DNA of 64,000 nucleotides, taken from NCBI GenBank assembly GCA_001179505.1, contig CDMY01000343.1:48201-112200 (forward strand), given 5' to 3'. The notes beneath the pieces were generated by a model that was not told the origin of the DNA, did not search any database, and saw only the letters and a list, made by a program, of their open reading frames with translations. The DNA comes from Vitrella brassicaformis. Taxonomy: Eukaryota > Sar > Vitrellaceae. Positions 43,598 to 56,760 of this stretch are shown piece after piece; position 1 is the stretch's first letter; the number at the start of each line of letters is the position of its first letter. The translations under genes and the position numbers were made by a program.

Positions 43598-45381
43598 CTA
43601 TCCATCTCGCCCATTACTATTCCCCCCTTGGTGGTTTCCCGAGTTGGCCATTTTGCCGTACATCTCCCGCTTGTGCCGCTCCAGATCCTCGGACCACTTC
43701 GCCATGTGCCTACATGACATGCACACAGAGACAGAGAGAGAGAGGGAGAGAGACAGCAAGGGCCAATTCACACACATAATGTGTGTTGGTTCCCTTGGTG
43801 TGGGCGCATCGGCGGTATACACACCTGCGCCGCTCTTCCTCGGTCACGAAGAGGTCTGCCGTGTCGTTGGTGCCCGATGCTGCTTGTGGTGGTGGTCCTT
43901 GTGGTGCAGCAGCAGCAGCAGCAGCAGAGGCAGTTGTTGTGTAGACCCCATTGCTATTGTTGGCCGGCATTGGCACATTCAGCGGAGGCACAAAGGTGAA
44001 AGAACCTACAGCCCACACCACACACAAGCAGTGTGCAGTTGTGTGAGCTTGGATGAGTAGTGAGTGGACTCGCTCACCGTGGAGCGGCAGTCGATAGACC
44101 TCTACCGTGTATCGAGGTGACGGCAACGGCGAAGTGGGGCGAGACTTGAGCAAAGAGTCAGGAGCGTGCAGTTGCAGCTTACCACCACCACCACGAGCAA
44201 CATAGGCACCGTCTCGATTTCCCTCCTCTTTGTCTCTCTCAGGAGTCGTCCGCAGCGAATAACTCTGCTGCTGCTGCTGCTGATTGCCGCCCACATTCTG
44301 CTGAGGATGGTGCTGCTGATGATGATAAGGCACACCCACACCAACACGTGGCGACAGACACTGCAGCTGATGCACACGCGGCGACACCACCAGCTGCCCT
44401 TGCCCAGGCCCGTTGCGCGTCCGCACGGGCGAGCGTCTGCACATGACGAACGGTGAGCACGTGGGCGAGCACTTGGGCGAAGGGGGCGGGGCCGCCGGCA
44501 TCGCTGGCATCGTTGCTGCTGCTGCTGCTAGCGTCTGGGGGGGCGACTGCTGCTGCTGCTGATGGTGGTGGTGGTGCTGCTGGCCGGCCACACGCAGAGA
44601 GGCCGTCGCTTTGGCTGACGCAACGGCCTGCACAATACACTTTCAGTGGTTGTGTGTGTGTGTGTGTGGCTAATCACTCACCTGTGCCTGATTTGCGAGC
44701 AGGATCTGTCCCTGCACCGACTCGACCAGCTGCTGCACATGAAAGGCGCGGAAATCCATCAGCGGGGCGGGGTAGTTGGCCAATGGCATCCTACAAACAC
44801 ACACACGGACACACACACACACACACACACACACAGAGAGAGAGAGAAAGTGCACAATGCGCGTGTATATTGTGTGCATCCCAATGGACGTACCGAATCA
44901 GCTGTCGGTCCGTGTGCGTCTGTGTGTGGCTACTCGGGCTGCTTTGGTTGCTCCCAGACGAGCTGCTCTGCGGCGACCCACCACACACACCACCACCACC
45001 TGCACCATTCCCACCACCACCGCCACCACCACCGCCAGCGCCCCTGCTCGAATCTTCACTGCTCGACGGCGATCGCCGGTGCATCATTGAAGCGTGGGCA
45101 TGGTGGACGGTGTGGCCGGGCAGCTGCAGTGGGGGCACTGGTGGCGCCGATGGGGCCGAGAGAGCGGCGGCTTTCTTGTCGGCTCCTTCTGCTGCTGCTG
45201 CTGCTGCTGCTGTGTGTGGCGGGCCGTCCTCTGGAATGCGCGAAAGCGTATGTGCTGCTGACGGTGGGTGTGGGTGTGTGTGGGCAAGTGTGTGTGCGTC
45301 GCTGTTGAGCGAGTTGCTGGTGTGGGTGATGCTGGTGGCGACCTGGGTGGACGTGGCCGTCGAGGTGCGCAGCTGTCCATC

Positions 45382-45417
<36 letters not shown>

Positions 45418-45766
45418 TGGTGTGTCTGATCACAACGTCTGTGTGGTGTGGTTACGTGTTCATCGTTGTGAGTTTTCTTGACGACCGATGCGGCCGGGAC
45501 GCTCTCCAACACACGCTGCTGCTGCTGCTGCTGCTGCTGCCCATTGCCACCATTGCCATTGCTCTCCCTCTTCTCGGGCCTCTTCACCTGAACAAACCAT
45601 ACACGTGTGTGTGTGTGTGTGTGTGTGTGGAGGGGGGGAGGGCATCATTTGGCCTACGCGTGTGTCTCTGCGAGCGATGGACTGATGGTCCTGTTTGTAG
45701 GAGGACTTGGGCAGTATCGGCAAAATGCGCTTGTTGCCTTTGTGGTGCACACAATGGAACACAGAA

Positions 45767-45800
<34 letters not shown>

Positions 45801-47166
45801 TGTGTGGATGGCTTACGTGTGAGCGGCGGCCGTATGTCGATGTCAGGGAGGCCGAACAGCGTCCGCACAGTCACCGGACACTGCTCCCCCTTCAGCCATA
45901 TGTGGTTCTTGGCCTACACACACAAACAGACACACACACACTACATATCGCTGCGCACGAGTGCACGCACACACACGTCTGTGTGTTCTTAACTGTGTGT
46001 TCTTAATTACTTGTTCGAGGGAGAATCTCTGCTCAGGGTCTGGGTGCATCATGTTGAAAAGAAAGTGGTGGCAGTTCGGCTGCACACACACATAGATGCG
46101 CACAGACACATAGATGCACACACACAGGCGTGGCGAGCACAAACGTGTGACGGCCGACCGTGAGGTGGGCCCCGTTGCGCATGGTGATAAATTCGATGTA
46201 CCGGCGGGAAGCAAACAACGACCTGCAATCCAATGCATTGCACCGACACACACACCCATCCATCCATCCATCCATCAATGTGTGTGGAGGGGGAGGGCGA
46301 GGGGGAGGGGGAGGGGGGATGCCGACCAGTAGGGGTCCTCCTCTGTGGCCTTCTCGAACGGCTGGCACTTGGTCAGCACGTTCCACAGCATCCACCCTAC
46401 ACACATCACACACACACACACACATGCATGTGAATCATCATGATGTGTGTGAATCTCTCCCGGCGTACCGACCGATGCAGAAAGAGTCGACTTTGGTTGC
46501 GTCATAGGGCTTCGAATCATACACCTCTGGCGGCCGAAAACTGTAGACGGCCACACCACAGGATGATCAACGTCCAGGCGAGAATGTGCGAGTGCGGTCT
46601 GACGGACGGACCTTTTCCCAAATGACTTTTCGAACTCAGTTTTCTTGACGGAGCCGTCCGGCAACACCTCTATGTCGATCGCCTGCAGTGCGCGCACACG
46701 GCAATCCAGGGTGTGTATGTGTGAGTGCTGTCGGTGGTCACTTGGCCGGGGTCCGTTATCTTGGGGCAGACTGTGTGGTCCTCATTGAGAAAGAGCAATA
46801 TGTTCTCCAAAGAATGGTCACGGAAACTACGAAAGCACACAAAAGACAGACAGACACAAGGCGCCCCTCTCTCTCCCTCTCCCTCTCCCTCTCCCTCTCT
46901 GTGTGCGAATGGGCTCATTTCTCACCCAATGTTGCGATTTTTGAGAAACAGTGCGCCATCGATGATTTGAGAAAACAGACAACGCGCCTCGGGCTCACTG
47001 CATCCACACACACTCACACACACGTGATCGACATGCACACAAGTCTCGTGCGAGGCACTTACCTGAAAGCGCCGTCCCGTCTGCGCAGAACCTCAAACAG
47101 ATCGTCACCCTCAGCTAGTGGCCTGACAGGACAGCAGACCCCCAATCCACACACACACTCCGAAGG

Positions 47167-47200
<34 letters not shown>

Positions 47201-48136
47201 AGTGTGATTGTGTGTTTGTGATTGCTTACATGATGATGTAGACGTAGTCCGCGTCTTGTGCCACGTCGAAGAAGGTCAGCACATTGGGGTGCCCCTGCAT
47301 ACGCTGACAATACTTGACCTCTGCCCAGGGGTCCTCACTCGTACGCTGCATCGCATCCACACACGATGTGCCACACACACACAGACAGACCGTGACCTAC
47401 CAGTGACTCAAGCTGGTCCTCAATGGCCTGCTTGTCGACCACCTTGATGGCACACGGGGTCAGACTGGACCTACACACAGACACATAGACACAGACACAC
47501 ACGTCAAGGCAGATGGACGGATGCACACACACGTGTGTGTGTGCGTGTGTGTGGAGTGGTTGCCAACCCCACCGCGAGTAGCCCTGGAAGACGGCTCCAA
47601 AGATGGCCTTCTGCAGCATCAACTCGAACCGATAGTAATCCCTGATGGATGGATCAATGGACACACTCACACACGAGATGTGTGTACTCTCTCTCTCTCT
47701 CTCTCCGGTCCTTCTCTTACTTTGAGGTCTTGACGGTCTGCCCCAGCAAGTCGCCCAGCTCCTTCTCCTTACCCCTCTCGCCCACGCCCACACCAGGTGC
47801 ATGTCCGTGTGTGTGTGCAGTCACATTCCCATTGCCGTGTCCAGGCGCAGGTGCAGGTGCATGCGCATGCACCTGCTCCTTCTGCTGCTGCCGCTGCTGC
47901 TGCTGCTGCTGGTGCTGCTGGTGGTGCTGCTGCTGGTGGGAAGACGCATAAACGCCGCCGCCCTGCGCATACAAATACCCATGACTTTGAATGGCCACAG
48001 GCTGGTGATGGTGGATGCACGGCGCAGCGACGGGACAGCCAGTGTACACCGTGTGGTGCGTCGGATGGGCCGCGTGAGCCGCATGAGCCGCGTGAGCCGC
48101 TGGGGGTTGGTAGAAGACGCCCGCTGGGACGTACAT
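43598..48136 (-). CDS. Atypical protein kinase with long low-complexity tails
   Basis: About eighteen exons. The first exon, from ATG 48136, is rich in His, Ala and Gln. The kinase domain follows (about 47720-45850). Its nucleotide loop is LQKAIFGAVFQGY, then PCAIKVVDKQ with the VAIK lysine, and EVKYCQRMQGHPNVL with the helix-C glutamate. The catalytic loop is FRDHSLENILLF in place of HRDLKPEN. The metal site is ITDPGQ in place of DFG. RPPEVYDSKPYDATKVDSFC is an APE-like segment. Catalytic K, D and N remain, so activity is plausible. The C-terminal half (45600-43598) is Gln, Ser, Pro, Ala and Gly rich, with CAG/CTG-encoded runs, and ends in HMAKWSEDLERHKREMYGKM then NGRDG. It may be two genes if the low-complexity half is separate, but the exons chain without an obvious break. 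Confidence 0.75.
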
Positions 48137-48598
48137 GACACTTCTCTTCTTCAAGGGGCTCACATGACGACCAATTGGCGATGATTTATGGATGATTCGG
48201 GCACATGAGAGCTTCTCAGCCACACTCCTTCGCCGTTTCTTCTTCTCGCTCTCTCCTTGAACGCGAGCTTCATTGCGAGCTTTCGCGAAAACAGCGGAAG
48301 TGCAGTTGGAGTATCAGCAGTAGCTCGGGGTAGCGAGTAGGAATGTGACGAAGCCGAAAGAAGCATTCAGTGACGACGGAGGTCTCATGGACACGCAAGC
48401 TTGGGTCCACGCGCATCACAAGTCATGTCTCGTAGATCTCGCGCGTGTAACTCGGTCTCCGCTCTAACTAGTGCCTTTCGGGTTTTGGACGTTTCTTGCC
48501 TTGTTTGGTGCTGACTGAGGAGAGGGCTCGAGATCTCTTATTTTCAAGACCGAAGCGGTCAGCCCCTTTTGTTGTCACAGCGAAGAGAGTGATTTCAG
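48137..48598. promoter_or_regulatory. Divergent intergenic region, kinase / Sec14-GOLD
   Basis: About 460 bases between divergent starts, largely free of microsatellites. It contains repeated GCGAGC/GCTCGC-like words, also seen upstream of the RsmD gene (2410-2430). The promoter role is inferred. Confidence 0.4.
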
Positions 48599-50391
48599 AT
48601 GCAGTCGTCCGGGGCGGGCGAGGACACTGCCAGTGGAGAGGGCGGCGGTGGGAGCCCTAACAAGAACCAAGAAACCGTCGCACGACCAGTGATGCAGTAA
48701 GTGGATTGGATACGCAAACACTCTGCCATCTCCCTTCAGGTGAAGCTTGATGCGTTCGTGTGTGCTGTGCTGTGATGGTTGGTTGTGCCAGTCAATCTGA
48801 AGGGCACCAGGATCAGGATCAGGATGACGCCTCGTCTGCCCCGCCACTGCCGCCCCCCGCCGACGATGCGTAGGCACCCAAACACGAAGACGGAGAGAGA
48901 GGGATGTGGATCTATATGCGTCTGTGTGCAGAGGCCCCGCCCCTTCGTGTGCTGCGCCGCCGTCTGGCGGTGAGAGCGACTAGATCAGATCACATATTGC
49001 ATTGTATCTTGAGTGTCTGTGGGCCTTGTGTGAGTGCAGGTGGTGGTGGTGCCTTGGCTTCGCTGGCTGACGTCACCGAGGAGGACATCATCAATGTGGC
49101 CAATATGAAAGTGCGTGTGTGTATGCAGCCAGAGAGAGCATTCGGTGTGTTGTCATTCATGTGTTGTGTGCGCACTCGCTCTGTCAATCAGCATCGTTTG
49201 GCTGACGTATTGTCCCAATTGCCCGAATTCCCTGAGCTCAAAGGCAAACCACACACAGACAGACACACACACACACATACACATACACATGGATGGATGG
49301 ATGGATTGGTGGATGCAAGGATGCTTTCTCGTTCTGTGCATTATTTCCGTGCAGGCGACATCCGGCTGCTGCGGTTTCTCCGCGGCTACATGAACAATCT
49401 CGATGACGCAGAGAGCGCGTAAGCAACGAATGCCTTCTTGCGTGCCTGTCTGTCTGTCTGTCTGTCTGTCTGTCCATTGGACTGTGTGTGTGTGTGTGTG
49501 TATGGGTCTGTGCAGGTACAGGGCCCACATCGAGTGGCGAGAGCAGAACGGCGTCGACGAAATCAGACAGGTTTGTTTGTGTCCGTTTGCGCGTTCAGAC
49601 ATCCCGACACACAGTGCATCCTCACTGCATGTGTATGTGTGTGTGTGTAGGACGTCGCCGCGCGCATCGGCTGTCCCGAGGAGGTGCCGGGCTACCAGGA
49701 AGTGGTCAAATATCTGCCACTCAACCAAGCCCTCAGGTCGGTTCATCAGATCAGCAGACACACGAATGAACTCATCGGATCTCATGTGTCGGTGTCTGTC
49801 GTGTGTCGTGTGTGTCTACACACCCAACGTTGACAGAGACGAGAAGGGCGAGTACCTTCGGGATAAGAAGGGCAACCTCCTGGCCATCGACAGATATGGT
49901 AGCTAACCTACACACACAGAGACACACACACACACACAGGGAGGGAGGGAGGGAGGGATATATGGCCGTGTGTGCGCCGCGCCCCGCGTGCAGGTGAGTG
50001 GGACATCTCATCGGTGCTGACGAACGTGCCCGACAGTGTCTTCGACAAGTGGCACATCTACAGCATGGAACTCAGATCCGTCACACTCGACAGGTTAGCT
50101 GAGGGCCCACCCATCAGACCCACATACACATGCATCAAACAAAGAAGTACGTGTCTGTGTGCGTGCGTGCGTGTGTGTGTGTGTGTGTCTGTGTCTGTCT
50201 GTGTGTCTGTAGGCTGTCCCGTGCTGAGCGTCGAGTGGTCAAGGTGACCCTCATTCAGGACATGGCCGGTCTGTCAATACGGCAGATCTCGCGCCAGGCG
50301 CTTAAGTAAAGAAACCACACCCCCTGGCACAGACCCATTATCCATTATGTGTCCATTGTCCATTCATCCATCGCTCTCTCTCCCTCTCTCT

Positions 50392-50424
<33 letters not shown>

Positions 50425-51609
50425 GCTCTCTCTCTCTCTGTGTATGTGTGTCTTATGTGTAGGTTGGCCCAGAAGACCATGGGCACTGCGCGTGACAACT
50501 ACCCGGAGGGCGTCGCAAAGATACTCATCATCAACACACCATGGTGTGTACGTTAGCAAACTAACAGACATATAGACAGACAGACAGACAGGGGGAGAAA
50601 AAGGGGTAGACGGATGTGTATGCGTCTATCGTATCGGCTGCTTCTAGGATGTTTTCGACTTTCTGGAAGGGCATCTCGCGGTGGATGCGGCCGCGGACAC
50701 TCGAAAAAGTGGACAGACACAGATCCATCCATCCATCTCTGAGAGTGTGTGTGTGTGTGTGTGTTGTGTGTGCAGGTGGCCATTCTTGGCAGTGAGTTCG
50801 AGCAGACCGTCTTTGAGAGTGTCGACAGGTACACACACAGACACAGACACACACACACTTTTACACACTCCGTCCCCTGGGACGGGTCAACGCCACATTG
50901 ATTTGATTGCCTTCAGTGCCAACCTTCCCCCATTCCTCGGCGGCACCAGCACGTCGCCCCTCGCTGACGTGCCCAAAACCGGACTGCTCGAGGAAGACCG
51001 GTGGCTTAACACACACACACATCCATCCATCCATCCCGTCAATGTGTGTATGGTATGTGCAGGTTCGCCTTGGGGAGCGGCAAGATCACCGCCGAGATCG
51101 CCGCGGGCAAGAAGCTGCAAGTGCCCTACCAGGTGAGAATCACATCAGATAGACACACGAGTCAGTCGAGTCCACACATGCTCGCTCGTCCATCCTCTCC
51201 ATGTGTGTAGGTGCGTTCTGGGCACACGATTTATTGGGCGTGGGGCGTCATGGCCATGGACGTCGGCTTCACCATCAACATGAGAACCACCGTGAGTGCG
51301 CACTCAGACAACACACCTACAGCGCCCCACACAATCAGTCCCCTCTCTCTCTGCACCGATCAGGTGCCGGGCAGCATGTCTGTCGAGGAGAAAGCCCTCC
51401 TCAACTACGCCAGACACTCATCCGAAAGGTCTTCTCGCATCCCACACCACACACACATGAACATTGGTGTGTTGACGTTCGGATGCACCCAGGGCGTTGC
51501 GAGGCTCGCTGACGTTCGCTTCTGACGGCATTGTGACGTTCGTGTGGGACAACACATTCAGCTTCCTCAGGGCGAAACAAATCGCTTACAAGGTGGGTGA
51601 GAGGAACCA

Positions 51610-51644
<35 letters not shown>

Positions 51645-51747
51645 GCTGGCGTGTGTCGTTCGTGTGTGTGTGCAGATCGAGGTGGTGCGTCCCGAGGACA
51701 CCGAGCAGCTGGCGCAGAACCTCCGCGAAGAGTTCAACAACAGCTGA
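48599..51747 (+). CDS. Sec14 (CRAL-TRIO) and GOLD domain lipid-transfer protein
   Basis: About seventeen exons from ATG 48599 (MQSSGAGEDTASGEGGGGSP). The CRAL-TRIO N region has IRLLRFLRGYMNNLDDAES. The lipid-binding domain follows with GNLLAIDRYGEWDISSVL, VVKVTLIQDMAGLSIRQIS, NYPEGVAKILIINTPWMF, STFWKGISRWMRPRTLEKVA and ANLPPFLGGTSTSPL. The GOLD-like beta domain runs ITAEIAAGKKLQVPYQVRSG, HTIYWAWGVMAMDVGFTINM, LRGSLTFASDGIVTFVWDNT, then SFLRAKQIAYKIEVV, with the stop at 51747. This order matches patellin/SEC14L-type proteins, which exchange phosphoinositides and other lipids between membranes. The number and content of exons are regular and no break was seen. Confidence 0.92.
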
Positions 51748-52183
51748 TATGCCGATCGATCGATCGATCGGCATCTGTGTCCGTACGTACGAGATGTGTG
51801 TAGACATCTGACGTGATCGTTAGGGTGTTTTTGACCTACCGTATATTGATTGGCGTGAAAGACATACTTCAGACAGTTTTGCTGCCATCCTTCCTTGTCG
51901 TGCTGCCCTTCTTATTCCCTTGCCTGCCTGCCCTGCCCTGCCTGCGTGTACCATACATACATACATATCGTTTGCTCGTTCATTGCCACGACTTACAGTA
52001 CTTCCGTCAACGAACATCTTTACATCATAGCGCCGGCCCCAGTGCAGTGCATTCAAGAGTGTTTGAGGAAGGTAAGTGCTGCGTGACGTGAATGAAGTCG
52101 GCGCGAAGGTACATGCAGCTAGTAGCTCGTGGCTCACTCAATCAAGGCGAGACATCATCATCATCATGGTGCACACTACTGCC
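51748..52183. other. Intergenic between convergent genes
   Basis: Contains a perfect (GATC)n run near 51752-51770 (GCCGATCGATCGATCGATCG) and (CATA)n. No gene was recognised. Confidence 0.45.
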
Positions 52184-52820
52184 CTACTTGCCTTTGCTCT
52201 TGCCTGAGATGCCGATGCCTTCCTGGATGTGCTTCTTCTCCCAGCAGATCTGCTTGCCCTTGAGCCCCTCCTTGACCAGGCACGTCGACCCATCGCCGCA
52301 CCGGTGGCCGAATGGAGGCAACCCGTGACTGTGAGAATCCCGCCTGCGTCTCTCTCTCTCTGTCTCTCCCTCTTTCTGTGTGTGTGTGTCTGTGTGTGTG
52401 TGTGTGGTTGCAGGTACCATTCGTCCCCGGGATCTCCCTTCTCCTGCAGACAGACAGACAGAGCGACCGACCGCCCGACCGACAGACATGCACGAGAGAA
52501 AAAACGGCTCACCTTGCAGGCTTTTACGGGGCTCTCCAGTTTGCCGCCTGTTCCGAAGTCCCACAGCTTCTCGAAGCACTTTCGGCCCTTACCACAGTCG
52601 TTGTCCTTCTTGCACCCCTCTCCGGTCGTCAACGCCGCCCGCCGGCTGGCTGCACAGAAAATGCCGAGCTGTGACAGCGCATTGATGTGAGTGCCCACCT
52701 ACCAATATTCTTGACGGGGATGCGCAAGGAGTCACAGAGCCCCACAATGGCGGCCACATGTACAGTCACACAGGCAAGGAGGACCACGCGTGCCTTCGGA
52801 ATCATTGAGACGACCTGCAT
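52184..52820 (-). CDS. Small secreted cysteine-rich protein
   Basis: Four exons that join in phase. MQVVSMIPKARVVLLACVTV then HVAAIVGLCDSL is a signal peptide (start at 52820, or 52805). The mature part has EGCKKDNDCGKGRKCFEKLW, EKGDPGDE joined to CHGLPPFGHRCGDGSTCLV, and GKQICWEKKHIQEGIGISG, ending KSKGK at 52184. It is a compact extracellular domain with a C-x5-C-x5-C style spacing (C..D.DC..G..C) seen in small secreted binding or toxin-like folds, but no specific family was recognised. A function such as defence or matrix binding is not supported beyond secretion. Confidence 0.6.
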
Positions 52821-53149
52821 CAATTGCGACAGAGACGCAGGCAAAGACGGCACTTCTGCGTGTTGTGTACGTATGCGGGTCCGATGTGTTGTCACCATCA
52901 AGCAAGAGGTCAATGGATGGGATGCCTTTGGGATCTTTGTGGATGCAAAATGAAAGACAAACCACGGGGGGAGCGGGGGCCCCGGGGGCCAAGGCGAGCT
53001 AAGACATCCGACTCATCCCTCGAGGCCAAGGTTCGTCATGCAAGGTGACACTGGACTTCCGCTTCGTTTGTCCAGACGTCCGCCCCTCTGTCTGCCTGTC
53101 TGTCAGTCAGGTTGGTTGTGGAATGAAGTAAGCCGCTCCGCTCCCAGGC

Positions 53150-54245
53150 ATGCATGACCTGTTCGACGTGGTGAGAGCTGGGGATCTTGAGGTCCTCATT
53201 CAGATGCTGGACGTCCACGGCCTCAAAATCCTCGACACACGCGACGAAAGCGGCATTTTGCCCCTTGGATTGGGCTGCTTCCGCACAGCCTTTCTATGGG
53301 CTGCCGATAGAGGTCGTGCATGCTTATAAGAGATCGACAAACAAACCTTCCGCCGATGTGTGTGTGTCCTGCAGGTCATCTGGACATCATGCGTGAGATT
53401 GTCTCGCGATACGGCCTGAAAATACTGAAGCAGCTGAGTATTGTGAGCAGCCACCACTGAGCAGTAGGCAGCTGGTCGATTATGCACACGTGTGTGAGTG
53501 AGTGCAGAATGGCCGGACGCCACTGCACATGGCGGCGGCCAGCGGGAAGACTGCGGCTGTCGGTCGGCTGATGGCATGGGACGACAGCATGATCGATGCG
53601 CGGGACATTGTGCGTACGGAACAAACACACAAAGAATACGCCCGGCCCCGAATATATGTGTATGTGAATGTCTCGCGCATGGCATGCAGTATGGCTGCAC
53701 GCCATTCGGCTGGGCTGCCACGTTTGATCATGTGCCGTGCATGAAGGTCAACAGACATGCATCCTAGGCCTTCTCATGGCCGCTCTCTCTTGATTGATTG
53801 GATCGTTGACTTGGTGTCTCTCCCTCTGTCTGTCTGTCTGTCTGTTTGTCGTGCGTGCGTGCGCGCAGCTGATGTATGTCAACAAGGGGAAAGCTGCCGA
53901 GTTCCTAACACAACAAGACTTCGTAAGCCAGACCACAGCAGAAAGAGACATGACCGACCTGACCTCTCTTCTTGATCCATTTCTTGACAGGATGGCAACA
54001 CGGCGCTGCACACTGCAGCCCACTTCAACAACACAGCTACTGTAGAGCAGCTACTGAAGTGGGGCGGAGAACAAGACCTGCCTCTGCTCAGAATCAGCAA
54101 CCATGAGGTGCGCATCAATGCCATCCATCCATCCATCCATATGCAGACACATTGCTGCCTGTCGCGTCGCGTGTAGGGGAAGACTCCGTGGGATTGTGCT
54201 TTGGGCCACCCGCGCATTAGGCAGCTAATGAGGAGATACGGATAA
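53150..54245 (+). CDS. Ankyrin-repeat protein
   Basis: About seven short exons from ATG 53150. MHDLFDVVRAGDLEVLIQML then a degenerate repeat ending AFLWAADRG are followed by HLDIMREIVSRYGLKILKQL. Next come NGRTPLHMAAASGKTAAVGR, YGCTPFGWAATFDHVPCMK, DGNTALHTAAHFNNTATVEQ and GKTPWDCALGHPRIRQLMRR. The G.TPLH.AA..G pattern defines at least three clear ankyrin repeats, with two more degenerate ones. The protein seems to consist only of repeats (about 230 residues), so it is probably a protein-binding scaffold. The stop is at 54245. Confidence 0.85.
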
Positions 54246-55126
54246 TAGATAGATAGGTGCAGGCAGACAGGCAGGCAGGCAGGCCAGCAGACGGACAGAC
54301 GCCTGTAATGGATAATATGAGTTTCTGGGCGTTAGTTAGATGGGACTTTTGGGACAGATGCAATGCATGGATGTCTGTCTGTCTTCCGCAGAACACAGAA
54401 CTGGACACCTCGATTCAAGCCGAACTGGACCGAATCTCTGGCCAGAGTCGATGTCTTCTCTGTCTGTCCGTGTGTGTGTCTGTGTGTGTGTCTGTCTGTG
54501 CGACAGCAAGGGAAAGGAGAGAGAGAGAGAGACACGCACAGCCCGACAATACACAGCACACATAATGTGTCTCCTGCTTTGGTCTTTGTTTGTTCTCCTC
54601 CCTCCTATCTACTTATTTGTCCCTCAACCAGGCCTGATTGAAAGACACAGAAGCCCGTCGCTGAAGAGAGAGAGAGACACAGACAGAGAGAGGGCGTGCA
54701 GTGCGGGTGTGTGTATCTGTGTCTGTGCGTGTGTTGTGGGGGGACGGAGCGGTGCAGCCTACCTGTGTGTGCGTGTCGAGGCGGCAGATTCTACGCGCCC
54801 TATTCGGGGCCGTGTGCAGAAAGTAAACATCGAGCATCATATGTGCAGAAAGGGGATCGATGTCATGGATACAGTTTGACCGATGGACTGACTCATGCAG
54901 TACATGTACACCTAATTGTCTTGTGCATGAGCAGTCTTGATCACTTCACAACACACACACACACACAAACACGGGCATATGCTCTTCATTCAAGCGTGCA
55001 ATGAACACAGTTGACGTCACATGACGGGACGGCACATCGCCTGTCTGCCCGTCTCTCTCTCTCTCTCTCTCTCTCTTTCCTGCTTAAAAACGACGATCGG
55101 CACTATCTGTCTGTTTTGCTAGGCGT
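54246..55126. other. Intergenic, microsatellites only
   Basis: ACAG/GGCA, GTCTGT, GA and TC runs. No exon was recognised. Confidence 0.45.
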
Positions 55127-56456
55127 TCACGTCTCATCCTCCTGCCGCCACACCATGCCCCCCAGGTGGTCCCCCAGCACTCTCATCACAACGGTGCGCG
55201 TGTGGTCGTGGGGGGCCGACTCGGTCGTGAAGATCTCCACACGTCGTCCATTCGTCCGTGTCAGCCGAATGACTGCCATGTGCCCCTCGCCCATTGCCTC
55301 ACTGCCCAGCACCACCAGCCGGCGATGCCATCCGTCCTCCCACTTTTGGTCGAATACGGCCGCCCCCCACTGTGCCGCATCGCTGTGAGAGGCCGTCAGC
55401 CGATCACCCGCACGGAAGTACGCGGCAGAGGCACGACAGTAAGACGACCAGTGTCTGATGCGATTGATGTGGTTCCCTTCATCAAGCCGGTCGAACACAA
55501 TGAAGGCCACCATGGACGTGTAGTTGGGGTACGTCCCGCCGTCCAGCTGTGTGTGTGGGTCGGCGGGGTCGAATGGTGCATGAGGGAAGAGGGGGCTGGC
55601 AGAGTCGAGGAGGGAGGGGAGCTGATAGCCGGGCCACTGGTTTAGAATCGAGTCGCCGTCCATCAGGGGTCTCTGTTGGCCTCCCTGATTGACAGTGGCC
55701 CCCCAGCTGAGTATCTTCCACTGGCGGACCGCCTCCGTCTCACTCATGAAGGCCGCCCGGCTGCCGAAGACGCCGAAGTTGTCATCCCTCAGCACCAGTG
55801 GCCTCTTGCCTCTCAGCAGATACAGCATCTCCACCACAGGTTTCCATCTGGCCCAGCTGCCGCCCCTCTCGAGCATGAACAGCCGGCGGCTGAGCTGTTC
55901 GATGAGGGCCCTGGTCAGGGCCACCGTGACGGCCACACCCTGAGTGAGCTGTGGGACGGGCACCTCCACCAACACACCGAGGCCGAGTGACGCCGCCACA
56001 ATAGGCAGCAGACGGATCAGGATGGGCAGCAGGACGGTGTGTGAGAGGGCGGTATGGCGGCTCTTGTCGATGCGGCGGAAGGCACACAAGTCGGCATAGC
56101 TGCTGAGGCACTGGGCGATGGCCGCCGTCACTTCAGCAGGGAGGGCAGCGAAGGGAACGCCCTCTCGCTGATTGCCGCCTGTGACCATTACACACACAGA
56201 CACTTGTACATACAGACCATCACACATTATATACGTCTGCATGATTGTGTCTTTCCGCAGTGAACATGTTGGGTTACCATTGGCAGCAGACGCAGCCGAT
56301 GATGTGCTACAAGTGCCAGCCCTATTACGAGCAGCAACCGGCATCTGGCAACGCTCACAGAGTGGCACAGACAGGCATCAGTTGTGCATGCGGTGCTTCT
56401 TTTCTCGCTGGCCTCACCGTGAACAGGCCTGTCAGCCATCGCCAGGCACTGAACAT
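55127..56456 (-). CDS. Family B protein B3, F-box-like
   Basis: Model complement(join(55127-56178, 56278-56344, 56418-56456)), 385 residues, in phase. Exon 1 (39 bases) encodes MFSAWRWLTGLFT. Exon 2 (67 bases) encodes MPVAARNRAGTCSTSSAASA and AN. Exon 3 opens GGNQREGVPFAALPAEVTAA then CLSSYADLCAFRRIDK. The middle LEMLYLLRGKRPLVL block is conserved, except that VEMLYLLRGKRPLVLRDDNF shows small changes. The C-terminus has WHRRLVVLGSEAMGEGHMAV and TTESAPHDHTRTVVMRVLGD. It lies head-to-head with A3 (start codons about 490 bases apart). It is the cleanest example of a paired B/A arrangement. Confidence 0.8.
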
Positions 56457-56529
56457 GCCGGCGAAGCATCCTGGGGATTGACCGTTCATCTCGCTGCCAC
56501 ACACGAGAGAGAGAGCAGCAGACCTTGTG

Positions 56530-56760
56530 AGTGACAGATCTTCCACAGACACACAGAGGTCACACAGACTGTCATCCCTCATGCATCAGGCCCTCTTGCT
56601 TGTCCTCTCTCACCTCAATGAGCCAGATGAGCATCACTCAGACAGATGGGCGGCGGCATCTGTGTGGACCGATGACATCACGACAGCTCTTTGGGCAACT
56701 CCCACACACTCTACACGGCCCCGTTGTCAGAGGAAATGTAGGGGAAAAGGGAGAGGCCTG
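56530..56760. promoter_or_regulatory. Conserved intergenic block 3 between B3 and A3
   Basis: Matches blocks at 15215-15430 and 24640-24830 (CAGACAGATGGGCGGCGGCA, GATGACATCACGACAGCTCT, CTCCCACACACTCTACA). It sits between divergent complete B3 and A3. A bidirectional promoter is inferred. Confidence 0.55.
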
